Below are positions 1-7,120 of a stretch of 14,138 nucleotides of DNA, one piece after another. The stretch lies in assembly GCA_029253325.1 (NCBI GenBank), contig JAQWZS010000113.1, positions 1-14,138 of the forward strand, given 5' to 3'. The position numbers and the translations under genes are program-made. The stretch's first letter is position 1, and every line of letters starts with the position of its first letter. The DNA comes from Bacteroidia bacterium. GTDB lineage: Bacteria; Bacteroidota; Bacteroidia; NS11-12g; UBA9320. The notes beneath the pieces were generated by a model. It worked only from the letters and a program-made list of their open reading frames with translations. It was not told the origin of the DNA and did not search any database.

Positions 1-1895
1 CATTCCTCAATTCTCATTTTTGGAAAACCTTTTTCAATTGCCATAGTCATGCCACCCAACTCCTCAATTTCGGTGATAAAGTTCCAAGCTTTATTTGCAA
101 TATCAATAGTTTTTTGCTCAATGAATTCGCTTCCGCCCCATGGATCAATTGCTTGAATTATCCCTGTTTCCTCTTGAATTATCTTTTGAGTGTTTCTAGC
201 AATTTTTGCACTAAAGTCGGTAGGTAATGCAATAGCTTCATCAAAACTATTTGTATGTAAACTCTGAGTTCCTCCAAAAATAGCTGACAATGCCTCAATG
301 GTTGTTCTAGCTATATTGTTATATGGATCTTGTTCTGTCAAACTCCAACCACTTGTTTGACAATGGGTTCGAAGAGCCATTGATTTAGGGTTTTGAGGAC
401 CAAATTGCTTGATTAGCTTGGCCCATAGTAACCTACCTGCCCTCAGTTTGGCAATTTCTTCATAAAAATTCATTCCTATACCCCAAAAGAAAGATAATCT
501 AGGAGCAAATTCGTCTATGGATAAGCCTGCATTAATTCCCGTTCTAACGTACTCTAATCCATCAGCTAAAGTATACGCCAATTCTAATTCTGGACTAGCT
601 CCCGCCTCTTGCATATGATATCCGCTGATACTTATGCTATTAAATTTAGGCATATGTTGAGACGTATACTTAAAAATATCAGATATAATTCTAATGCTTG
701 GTTTAGGAGGATATATATAGGTGTTCCTTACCATGAATTCTTTTAGAATATCATTTTGAATCGTTCCTGCTAAATCTTGTTGATCTACTCCCTGTTCCTT
801 TGCTGCTGCAATATAAAAAGCCATCACCGGTAATACCGCACCATTCATAGTCATACTTACCGAAATATCACCTAATGGAATTTGGTCAAAAAGAAGTTTC
901 ATGTCCTCGATACTATCAATTGCTACACCTGCCATTCCCACATCTCCTATAACTCTTGGATGATCGCTATCATACCCTCGATGAGTTGCAAGGTCAAAAG
1001 CAACGGAAAGCCCTTTTTGTCCTGCTGCCAAGTTTTTTCTATAAAACGCATTACTCTTTTCTGCAGTGCTGAAGCCAGCATATTGTCTAATTGTCCAAGG
1101 TCGAATGGTGTACATCGTAGAATACGGACCACGCAAAAAAGGTGCTATTCCTGCTGAGAATGAAAGACTTTCTTGCGTAACAAAGGGATTATTTTGAACT
1201 GTATTACTTGATAGTTTTAAAAAATATTTATGGGTTAACGACTCAAAAAACCAACTGCCATTGGCAGCATCAACAAATGAGTCTATGTGACATTCGTGCT
1301 TTAATATTAGTAAAATATTTTTGGCTAAACGTCTACTTTTATTGGAATTACTTTTATCAAAAGGTAAAACACACAAATGGTTTGCCCCACCAACGACAGC
1401 CGAAACGGCCGCAATTGTTTGTCTAACTAAATTATTGTACTCAAAATCGTCTGATGTAGAGGGAATCACGGCATTAACTTCGAGATTAGGATAAGCTGCT
1501 TTTAAAGCTCTAATGCGAGCTACATTATCATAAAAATTTGTTCCAATTAAAAATCGAACTTTATTAGAATTGACTTGTAGCATTGATTGAAGACTCAGCA
1601 CTCCCATATCGTCACCCAAAACATCTAAATCTGAAATCAATAAGTCAACACCCTCCTCATTTTTCTTACTTTTATCATCAATAAAAGCGACAAGTTTCCA
1701 GTCTGACGATTTAATTTTAAATGCTCTATTAGAATTCTCATAACAACAATAAGAATCTACTTTAATTCCATCTGATGAAACATAGTGTAAATCATTTAAA
1801 GACTTACCCTTAAGGTCTTGAATAGCTTTTTGTTTCCAGTCATTTATGCCAACCCTTGAAAATTCATCAAATGACAAGCTTTTATCCGTGTGCAT
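1..1895 (-). CDS. mutB: Methylmalonyl-CoA mutase: shortened MutA-like N-terminus fused to MutB (3' end off window)
   Basis: The enzyme interconverts methylmalonyl-CoA and succinyl-CoA using adenosylcobalamin, in the cytoplasm. The first 631 residues lie in the window, and I read the frame as open throughout. Residues from about 243 onward are a canonical catalytic large subunit (SAGIAPFLRGPYSTMY, then RPWTIRQYAGFSTAE). At a constant offset of 183 from the Propionibacterium numbering I recall, the substrate residues are all present: R265 (R82), R270 (R87), Y272 (Y89), Q380 (Q197), R390 (R207) and H427 (H244). Tyr89 and Arg207 indicate methylmalonyl-CoA rather than isobutyryl-CoA specificity. 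The C-terminal B12 domain lies beyond the left edge. Residues 1-225 instead resemble the small subunit MutA: an N-terminal arm around W20, then NFYDNVARIRAL, AVVGGANHLCVLPFD and ANGSWFFESLT, with much of the middle barrel missing. The ATG at 1895 is the first after an in-frame stop and follows a TAAATTTG box by 5 bases. Confidence 0.93.
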   Translation of the reverse strand, partial: MHTDKSLSFDEFSRVGINDWKQKAIQDLKGKSLNDLHYVSSDGIKVDSYCCYENSNRAFKIKSSDWKLVAFIDDKSKKNEEGVDLLISDLDVLGDDMGVLSLQSMLQVNSNKVRFLIGTNFYDNVARIRALKAAYPNLEVNAVIPSTSDDFEYNNLVRQTIAAVSAVVGGANHLCVLPFDKSNSNKSRRLAKNILLILKHECHIDSFVDAANGSWFFESLTHKYFLKLSSNTVQNNPFVTQESLSFSAGIAPFLRGPYSTMYTIRPWTIRQYAGFSTAEKSNAFYRKNLAAGQKGLSVAFDLATHRGYDSDHPRVIGDVGMAGVAIDSIEDMKLLFDQIPLGDISVSMTMNGAVLPVMAFYIAAAKEQGVDQQDLAGTIQNDILKEFMVRNTYIYPPKPSIRIISDIFKYTSQHMPKFNSISISGYHMQEAGASPELELAYTLADGLEYVRTGINAGLSIDEFAPRLSFFWGIGMNFYEEIAKLRAGRLLWAKLIKQFGPQNPKSMALRTHCQTSGWSLTEQDPYNNIARTTIEALSAIFGGTQSLHTNSFDEAIALPTDFSAKIARNTQKIIQEETGIIQAIDPWGGSEFIEQKTIDIANKAWNFITEIEELGGMTMAIEKGFPKMRIEE

Positions 1896-1900
1896 TGGGG

Positions 1901-1908
1901 CAAATTTA
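1901..1908 (-). promoter_or_regulatory. Putative -7 promoter box of the mutase gene
   Basis: TAAATTTG on the minus strand fits the Bacteroidota -7 consensus TAnnTTTG. It ends 5 bases before the mutase ATG, so the transcript would be leaderless or nearly so. I see no clear TTG -33 element at the usual spacing. Confidence 0.5.
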
Positions 1909-1940
1909 ACCTTAGACTTTAACTTAGAACGTGACTCTTA

Positions 1941-1948
1941 TAAATTTG
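1941..1948 (+). promoter_or_regulatory. Putative -7 promoter box of the enoyl-CoA hydratase gene
   Basis: TAAATTTG on the plus strand, 5 bases before the ATG at 1954, mirrors the divergent mutase promoter exactly in sequence and spacing. Its position argues against any start further upstream. The -33 element is weak (only TTTA-like sequence around 1918). Confidence 0.5.
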
Positions 1949-1953
1949 CAGTT

Positions 1954-2718
1954 ATGTACAACCATATTATATCAAAGAAACAAGGTGTTGTTCAGCTAAT
2001 AACTCTTGATAGAGAAATTAAGCTAAATGCTCTAAATATTGAACTAATACAAGAAATAGGAAAAGAAATTGACCGCCTCAATAAAGAGAAATCTGTAAGA
2101 GGAATCATTATAACTGGTAAAGGAAACAAAGCTTTTGCCGCAGGTGCTGACATAGCAGAATTTTCTGAATTTAATGCGGAAGAGGGAAAGATAATGAGTA
2201 CTAATGGAGGCATAGTGTTCAATAAAATTGAACACAGTTCTATACCTGTAATTGCAGCAGTAAATGGATTTGCTCTTGGGGGAGGATGCGAGTTATCTAT
2301 GGCTTGCCATGTTAGAATAGCAAGTGAAAATGCAAAATTCGGGCAACCTGAAGTCAACCTTGGATTACCTCCTGGATATGGTGGAACTCAGAGGTTATCA
2401 CAAATAGTTGGAAAGGGTCGGGCACTTGATATGCTGATTTCAGCCAAAACCATTGATGCAATGACAGCCTTAAGTTATGGACTTGTTACTCAAGTAGTTC
2501 CAATAGACGAACTTCTTGATACGTGTATTAGGTATATAAATAAATTATCTCAAAAATCACCTATTGCTATTGACACAGTAATAAAATGTGTGAATACAAT
2601 GTATTCAGAAAACAAAGGCTTCAATTTTGAAATTGATCAGTTTTCAAATTGCTTTGAATTAGAAGATTTTAAGGAGGGTACAGAGGCGTTTATGGCAAAA
2701 AGAAAACCTGATTTTTAA
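1954..2718 (+). CDS. Enoyl-CoA hydratase/isomerase (crotonase family)
   Basis: A 254-residue cytoplasmic crotonase-fold protein, the usual length for an enoyl-CoA hydratase, which adds water to trans-2-enoyl-CoA in fatty-acid or branched-chain acyl-CoA breakdown. Visible motifs are the first oxyanion-hole strand AFAAGADI (60-67), ALGGGCELSMAC (107-118) and FGQPEVNLGLPPGYGGTQRL (129-148). Both catalytic glutamates of classical hydratases are present, E113 and E133, which favours true hydratase activity over isomerase or decarboxylase. The ending FMAKRKPDF is typical of the family. The open frame extends to an ATG at 1846, but those 36 codons overlap the mutase gene and contain the promoter box, so the start at 1954 is preferred. 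It is divergent from the mutase and may share regulation with it. The exact substrate chain cannot be read from the sequence. Confidence 0.93.
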   Translation: MYNHIISKKQGVVQLITLDREIKLNALNIELIQEIGKEIDRLNKEKSVRGIIITGKGNKAFAAGADIAEFSEFNAEEGKIMSTNGGIVFNKIEHSSIPVIAAVNGFALGGGCELSMACHVRIASENAKFGQPEVNLGLPPGYGGTQRLSQIVGKGRALDMLISAKTIDAMTALSYGLVTQVVPIDELLDTCIRYINKLSQKSPIAIDTVIKCVNTMYSENKGFNFEIDQFSNCFELEDFKEGTEAFMAKRKPDF

Positions 2719-2751
2719 ACTTTTAATTCATTAACCTAATTTGGCATTCTA

Positions 2752-2782
2752 TTTGTACAAAACAATTTGAACATTACATTTG
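2752..2782 (+). promoter_or_regulatory. Promoter of the DUF1573 gene (TTTG - 19 bp - TACATTTG)
   Basis: TTTG at 2752-2755 and TACATTTG at 2775-2782 are separated by 19 bases, an excellent match to the Bacteroidota -33/-7 promoter. The expected transcription start is around 2786-2790, leaving a short leader before the ATG at 2804. The second half of the -7 box contains an in-frame TTG, which rules out a start there. Confidence 0.72.
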
Positions 2783-2803
2783 AAATATTATATATTTAAA
2801 AAC

Positions 2804-3244
2804 ATGAAAAATTTAATCATACTATCTGCAATCATTTTCAGTCTTAACTCTACAACTTACGCTCAAACAGATAAAGTAACTCTATCAAGTGAGGCACAAG
2901 CTAAAATAAGCTTAGAGAAAAAATCTCATGACTTCGGATCCATAGAAGAAGGAGTTCAAGCAACAGTAACATTCACATTCAAAAATACGGGTAACGCACC
3001 ATTAATTTTAAATAGCGTTAAAGCTTCTTGTGGTTGCACTACTCCTAAGTGGACCAAAGAGCCTATAGCTCCCGGATCAGAAGGTCAGGTTACAGCTATA
3101 TACAATTCTAAAGGACGTCCAGGAAATTTCACTAAAACCATAACTATTAAACATAATGGTGAGGGTGGGACTGAGTTTTTAACCATTAGAGGTGTTGTTA
3201 ACAAAGCTCCTGCAGCTGTCACTCCTACGGTAGTAGCTCCCTAG
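2804..3244 (+). CDS. Secreted DUF1573 domain protein
   Basis: A 146-residue exported protein of unknown biochemical role. Residues 1-21 form a Sec signal peptide (Lys-Asn start, hydrophobic IILSAIIFSL core, likely cleavage near TYAQ). Residues about 38-133 are a DUF1573 domain, an immunoglobulin-like beta-sandwich related to ASPM/SPD-2/Hydin folds, with the hallmark HDFGSIEEG (42-50), FKNTGNAPL (59-67), the cysteine pair SCGCT (75-79) and GRPGNFTKTITI (104-115). A short Ala/Pro/Val-rich tail ends the protein. Such small single-domain proteins are abundant in Bacteroidota and probably sit in the periplasm or on the surface. The ATG at 2804 is chosen because it begins the signal peptide and lies downstream of the promoter. 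The gene stands alone and is followed at once by a terminator. Confidence 0.9.
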   Translation: MKNLIILSAIIFSLNSTTYAQTDKVTLSSEAQAKISLEKKSHDFGSIEEGVQATVTFTFKNTGNAPLILNSVKASCGCTTPKWTKEPIAPGSEGQVTAIYNSKGRPGNFTKTITIKHNGEGGTEFLTIRGVVNKAPAAVTPTVVAP

Positions 3245-3266
3245 TTTCTGAATCAAAACATAAACT

Positions 3267-3300
3267 AAACCCCTGTGTGTTTTCATACGGGGGTTTTTTT
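3267..3300 (+). terminator. Intrinsic terminator after the DUF1573 gene
   Basis: AAACCCCTGTGTG pairs with CATACGGGGGTTT around a TTTT loop: 13 pairs including two G-T wobbles. The arm is followed by T residues to 3300, giving a run of seven T. The stem is GC-rich at its base and stands out in this AT-rich sequence. It serves the plus-strand gene. Its T run touches the stop codon of the convergent PLP-enzyme gene, and on the minus strand the poly-T tract is much poorer. Confidence 0.88.
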
Positions 3301-4192
3301 ATTCATTAAGACTCACCTTATTAAATTTTCCAAACCAACCTGTCATTCCTCCTGTATGAATTGCTAAAATTCTCTGTCCACGATTTATAAAACCTTGATC
3401 TAAAAGTTTATAAATAGCGAACATCATTTTACCATTATAAATGGGATCTAATAAAACTCCAGTTTGTTTCATAAAATCTTGAATGAAAAATATTAAATCA
3501 TCGGTTGTTTTAGCATAGCCACCACAATGAAAATGATCATAAATGTTAATTCCCGTAACACCATACAAACTATCAATTTCATTTTCAATATACCCATCAC
3601 CCTTGAGAACTTGAACCCCGTTTAGTTTAGCTTCATGGTTTTTTGATTCTAAATATTTAGCCATGCCCGCTAATGTTGTTCCTGTTCCGCAAGGCACATA
3701 TATCTGATTGATATTTGACAAGTCCACTTCGCCTAAAATTTCTCTACAACCATGAGTTCCCTCCTCGCAAGCACCACCCTCTGGCACGAATAGAATACGA
3801 TCGGAAACACCCAGTTTCCTGTTTGTTTTTTGATATTTACTTCTCGTGACAAACTCTAACTCCATCCCATACATTCTACACATTTTTAAAATTGGGTTAA
3901 GTTCAGCTGGAGATTCACCACGAACAATAGCCTTGCAAGGTATTTTTTGTATTGAACAAGCTGCAGCAGTAGCTAATAGATGATTAGAATAGGCTCCACC
4001 ATAAGTAGTAATGCTATCATAAGCATTCTTATGATAGTTTGCTAAAATACCAGACAGTTTTCTCCATTTATTTCCTGAAATAATAGGGTGAATCAAATCG
4101 TCTCTTTTTAAAAAAAGTTGAACACCGTACTGTCTTGTCCAACTAGTTGAAACCTCTGAAATTGGGCTAGGTATATTAATGTGTCCCTTCAA
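3299..4192 (-). CDS. PLP-dependent ACC deaminase/D-cysteine desulfhydrase-family protein
   Basis: A fold-type II PLP enzyme of about 297 residues. Numbered from the TTG at 4192, the PLP lysine lies in SGNKWRKL (K42), the substrate-side loop is TYGGAYSNHLLA (64-75) and the phosphate-binding loop is CGTGTTLAG (168-176). The C-terminal AIHTGGMTGWFG is also family-typical. Relatives deaminate 1-aminocyclopropane-1-carboxylate or desulfhydrate D-cysteine. Most bacterial members act on D-cysteine or related D-amino acids, so ACC deaminase activity should not be assumed. No ATG exists near the expected N-terminus. The TTG at 4192 places NIPSPISEV close to the start, as in relatives; other TTG codons at 4222 and 4234 would add 10-14 residues. 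The gene overlaps the end of recX by 17 bases, suggesting translational coupling. Confidence 0.85.
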   Translation of the reverse strand: MKGHINIPSPISEVSTSWTRQYGVQLFLKRDDLIHPIISGNKWRKLSGILANYHKNAYDSITTYGGAYSNHLLATAAACSIQKIPCKAIVRGESPAELNPILKMCRMYGMELEFVTRSKYQKTNRKLGVSDRILFVPEGGACEEGTHGCREILGEVDLSNINQIYVPCGTGTTLAGMAKYLESKNHEAKLNGVQVLKGDGYIENEIDSLYGVTGINIYDHFHCGGYAKTTDDLIFFIQDFMKQTGVLLDPIYNGKMMFAIYKLLDQGFINRGQRILAIHTGGMTGWFGKFNKVSLNE

Positions 4193-4664
4193 TTTTTTTT
4201 GAATTAATAATACTCCAAGCAACTGTAGACTCAAACCCTTTACTCAATGCAAACTGTACCGCTTTGTAATTTTTTTGATATTCCTTCAACGAAGGAAGTT
4301 GCTTCAATTTTTTATTTAGTATTTCAGTTAATACCGATTGGTACTTTTCATCGTTAATCTCATCCAAGCCTTTAGCTATACAATATTTTGATATCTTTCT
4401 TTTTTTTAATTCCTGAGTGATTTTTATTCTTCCCCACTTTTTATAGTTGAATTTACCACGAACAAAAGCTTTGGCAAATCGCTCTTCATTTATAAAGTCT
4501 TCTTGTATTAGCTCATAAATTATTTCTTCAACATTGCTAGGTAGTAGACCATACGAGTATAATTTATCTCTTACTTCCTGGTGACAGCGTTCTTGATAGG
4601 CACAAAATTTTGCAATTTTTACCTTTGATTCCTTTGGTGTATATTGCTGTTTAAGTGTTGTCAT
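4176..4664 (-). CDS. recX: Regulatory protein RecX
   Basis: A 162-residue helical protein of the RecX family, which binds RecA filaments and limits their growth during homologous recombination and the SOS response. Family features are the repeated three-helix units: AKFCAYQERCHQEVRDKL near the N-terminus, then IIYELIQEDFINEERFAKAFVRGKFNYKKWGRIKITQELKKR split over residues 48-90 (the FINEERFA and KWGRIKI segments are the most diagnostic), and YKAVQFALSKGFE near the C-terminus. The length is normal for RecX. recA is not in the window, which is common in Bacteroidota. The gene is first in a minus-strand pair with the PLP enzyme and divergent from murF-alr across 50 bases. It ends in an A8 tract (4193-4200 on the plus strand as T8) inside the overlap. 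Confidence 0.88.
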   Translation of the reverse strand: MTTLKQQYTPKESKVKIAKFCAYQERCHQEVRDKLYSYGLLPSNVEEIIYELIQEDFINEERFAKAFVRGKFNYKKWGRIKITQELKKRKISKYCIAKGLDEINDEKYQSVLTEILNKKLKQLPSLKEYQKNYKAVQFALSKGFESTVAWSIINSKKIEGTH

Positions 4665-4676
4665 GAAATGATGCAG

Positions 4677-4684
4677 CTAAATTA
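4677..4684 (-). promoter_or_regulatory. Possible -7 box of recX
   Basis: TAATTTAG on the minus strand matches TAnnTTTG except at the seventh base and lies 12 bases before the recX ATG. The only evident TTG upstream is too close to act as the -33 element, so this is tentative. Confidence 0.25.
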
Positions 4685-4698
4685 GTTACAATAACACT

Positions 4699-4706
4699 TA
4701 CTTTCG
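4699..4706 (+). promoter_or_regulatory. Possible -7 box of murF-alr
   Basis: TACTTTCG differs from TAnnTTTG at one base and ends 8 bases before the TTG start at 4715. Transcription would begin almost at the start codon. No good -33 element is seen. Confidence 0.3.
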
Positions 4707-4714
4707 CATACAGC

Positions 4715-7120
4715 TTGTATTCTTTAGAAAAAATAGCAGAAATATTAAGTGGAAAGGTCTTTGGAGACGGTTCCTTAGAGATTAAACACATATACACTGA
4801 TACGCGTAAAATTCAGGAAAAAAAGAACGCACTTTTTTTTGCAATCACAACTGATAAGGATGATGGGCATAATTATATCTCTCAAGCCAGCAATATTGGA
4901 ATAAAGGTATTTGTAGTAACACAAAAACCCGCAATTGAATGCTCTTATATTCTTGTAAAAAATAGCTTACAAGCATTACATCTACTGACAGAGAAGCATC
5001 GAGAAAACTTTCAAATACCGATTATAGGTATAACTGGGAGTAATGGCAAAACCATCGTCAAAGAATGGGTTTCACATTTACTAAAAGAGTCTTACGTTAT
5101 TTGCAAAAGCCCTAAAAGTTACAATTCCCAAATTGGTGTTCCTCTATCCATATGGCAACTAAACAGTACACATTCTATTGGAATATTTGAAGCAGGGATT
5201 TCTAAATATGACGAAATGGGTCGCCTAGCTGACATCATTCAGCCCGAAATAGGCATGTTTACTTATCTCGGAGATGCCCATGGAAACAATTTTAAATCTC
5301 GTCGAGATAAACTTTTAGAAAAACTTAAACTATTTAAAAATTCTAAAATTGTTATATGCTCAAATACCCAAAAAGATGTAGTTAATGAAATTCAAAAAGC
5401 CAAGATAAAACAATTCACCTGGGGTTTTGAGCCATCGTCAAATGTATTGGTTAATCATATTAACGAAGATTTATATCGTGTACAATATCAAAATAAAGAA
5501 GTACAACTTTCTCTGCCCTTTTCTGATAAAGCGTCTGTGCATAACACCTTTACTTCAATTGCCGCGGCATTATACCTAGGTGAAAGTTTAAAATCCATTG
5601 AAAAGAAAATCAAAGTTCTACCTAATATCGATATGAGGCTGCAACATGTTAAAGGAGTGCTCAATTCACAGCTTATTTTAGACTATTATAATGCAGATTA
5701 TCAGTCCATTACTATGGCAATTGATTTCTTAAATCAACAAAAGATTGAAGATCAAAAATGCTCCATAATCCTTTCGGATATTCTTGAAAGTAGTTTCAAA
5801 GGAAAAAAACTTTACAAAAAAATAAACACCTTGCTCTCTAACAACAAGGTTCATGAGCTTATCGGAATTGGGGAAAATATTAAAAAATACAAAGAATGCT
5901 TTTCAATAAAGTCCAGGTTTTATAGCAGCACGGAAGCGTTCCTTGAAAAACACCCCATGCACCTTCTTAAAAATCAGATGGTATTAATTAAGGGGGCAAG
6001 AAAATTTAAGTTTGAAAAAATTGCTGAACACTTAAAATTAAAAACTCATCAAACAGCACTACATGTCAACTTATCAAGGTTACAACATAATGTCAATATT
6101 ATAAAAAGTAAAATTGGACCAGAAACAAAAATAATGACCATGGTTAAAGCTCTCGCATATGGAAGCGGGGGCTATCAAATAGCTAAACTTTTGGAATACA
6201 ACAATGTCGACTTTTTGGGTGTTGCGTATACAGATGAAGCTACTCGACTTAAAAGGGCTGGTATTTCAACACCAATTATAGTACTGAGTCCTGATTTAAC
6301 TGATTTGACCCCATATACCGAGACAAACATCCAACCGGTCATTTATAATATTTCTTGTCTACAAAAAGTCAAAAACTTGAATATAAGTATCCATATAGAA
6401 TTTGATACAGGAATGCATCGATTAGGGTTTGAAAGAAAAGATATCGACGAAGTTGTTGCAACACTTAGCAATCAGCCCAATATAAACGTTGTGTCAATAT
6501 TTAGTCACCTAGCGGGTGCTGACAATCATTCCCTTGATTATCTTACTAAAAAACAAATTCAAGAATTTAAAAAAATTAGTCTAGAATTTGAAAATAAATC
6601 CCAATTAAATCCAATAAGGCATCTTTCAAATTCTGCAGGTATATTCCGATTTCCTAAAGCTAAAATGGATATGGTTCGTTCAGGTTTAAGTCTATACGGT
6701 ATTTCTCCCGTTGAGAATCAATCAAAACTTCTACCTGTCAGCTGTTTTAAGTCATACATAACTCAAATAAGGCATATTCCTGCTGGTGAAGGAATCGGTT
6801 ATGGACATTTAGACAAGGTCAATTACGATCGAAAAATAGCTATAGTAGCCGTTGGATATGCTGATGGTTATTCTCGATCTTTTAGTTGTGGCAAGGGCTC
6901 TATGCTCATAAATGGTCAATTAGCTAAGGTCGTAGGAAATGTATGTATGGATATGACCATGTGTGATGTAACCTCAATTTCATGCGAAGAAAAAAACGAA
7001 GTTGTTATATTTGGTGACCATCCTACAGTCGAGGATCTATCAAAACAGATTGATACAATTCCTTACGAGATTTTAACAAACATAAGTGAACGCGTTAGTA
7101 GGATATTTTTTCAAGAATGA
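4715..7120 (+). CDS. murF-alr: Bifunctional UDP-MurNAc-tripeptide:D-Ala-D-Ala ligase / alanine racemase (MurF-Alr)
   Basis: An 801-residue cytoplasmic fusion. The MurF half (about 1-440) ligates D-Ala-D-Ala to UDP-MurNAc-tripeptide; the Alr half (about 446-801) supplies D-alanine from L-alanine. MurF marks are the ATP loop GITGSNGKT (105-113), SYNSQIGVPLSI (135-146), the acidic FEAGIS segment (158-163), DYYNADYQS (323-331) and KGARKFKF (426-433). Alr marks are the PLP lysine K478 in MVKALAYGSG, SNSAG (638-642), the catalytic tyrosine Y696 in GEGIGYGH and GNVCMDM (741-747). Both halves look catalytically intact. This fusion is well known in Bacteroidota. An in-frame stop at 4664 and no ATG before SLEKIAEIL leave the TTG at 4715 as the only plausible start. 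The gene overlaps meaB by 4 bases (ATGA). Confidence 0.95.
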   Translation: MYSLEKIAEILSGKVFGDGSLEIKHIYTDTRKIQEKKNALFFAITTDKDDGHNYISQASNIGIKVFVVTQKPAIECSYILVKNSLQALHLLTEKHRENFQIPIIGITGSNGKTIVKEWVSHLLKESYVICKSPKSYNSQIGVPLSIWQLNSTHSIGIFEAGISKYDEMGRLADIIQPEIGMFTYLGDAHGNNFKSRRDKLLEKLKLFKNSKIVICSNTQKDVVNEIQKAKIKQFTWGFEPSSNVLVNHINEDLYRVQYQNKEVQLSLPFSDKASVHNTFTSIAAALYLGESLKSIEKKIKVLPNIDMRLQHVKGVLNSQLILDYYNADYQSITMAIDFLNQQKIEDQKCSIILSDILESSFKGKKLYKKINTLLSNNKVHELIGIGENIKKYKECFSIKSRFYSSTEAFLEKHPMHLLKNQMVLIKGARKFKFEKIAEHLKLKTHQTALHVNLSRLQHNVNIIKSKIGPETKIMTMVKALAYGSGGYQIAKLLEYNNVDFLGVAYTDEATRLKRAGISTPIIVLSPDLTDLTPYTETNIQPVIYNISCLQKVKNLNISIHIEFDTGMHRLGFERKDIDEVVATLSNQPNINVVSIFSHLAGADNHSLDYLTKKQIQEFKKISLEFENKSQLNPIRHLSNSAGIFRFPKAKMDMVRSGLSLYGISPVENQSKLLPVSCFKSYITQIRHIPAGEGIGYGHLDKVNYDRKIAIVAVGYADGYSRSFSCGKGSMLINGQLAKVVGNVCMDMTMCDVTSISCEEKNEVVIFGDHPTVEDLSKQIDTIPYEILTNISERVSRIFFQE

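Noticed and set aside
882..1426. Plus-strand open frames of 91 and 72 codons inside the mutase gene
   Set aside because: They are antisense to a strongly conserved MutB coding frame and show no recognisable protein features of their own.
1846..1953. N-terminal extension of the enoyl-CoA hydratase to an ATG at 1846
   Set aside because: The extra 36 residues have no crotonase similarity, overlap the mutase gene on the other strand and contain the TAAATTTG promoter box. The family N-terminus begins at 1954.
1954..2718. Crotonase as methylmalonyl-CoA decarboxylase (ScpB-like)
   Set aside because: The position near a mutase suggested it, but both hydratase glutamates and the PGYGGTQRL segment are present, which fits a classical hydratase better.
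2780..2803. Start of the DUF1573 gene at a TTG at 2780
   Set aside because: The TTG is part of the -7 promoter box, and the signal peptide begins properly at the ATG at 2804.
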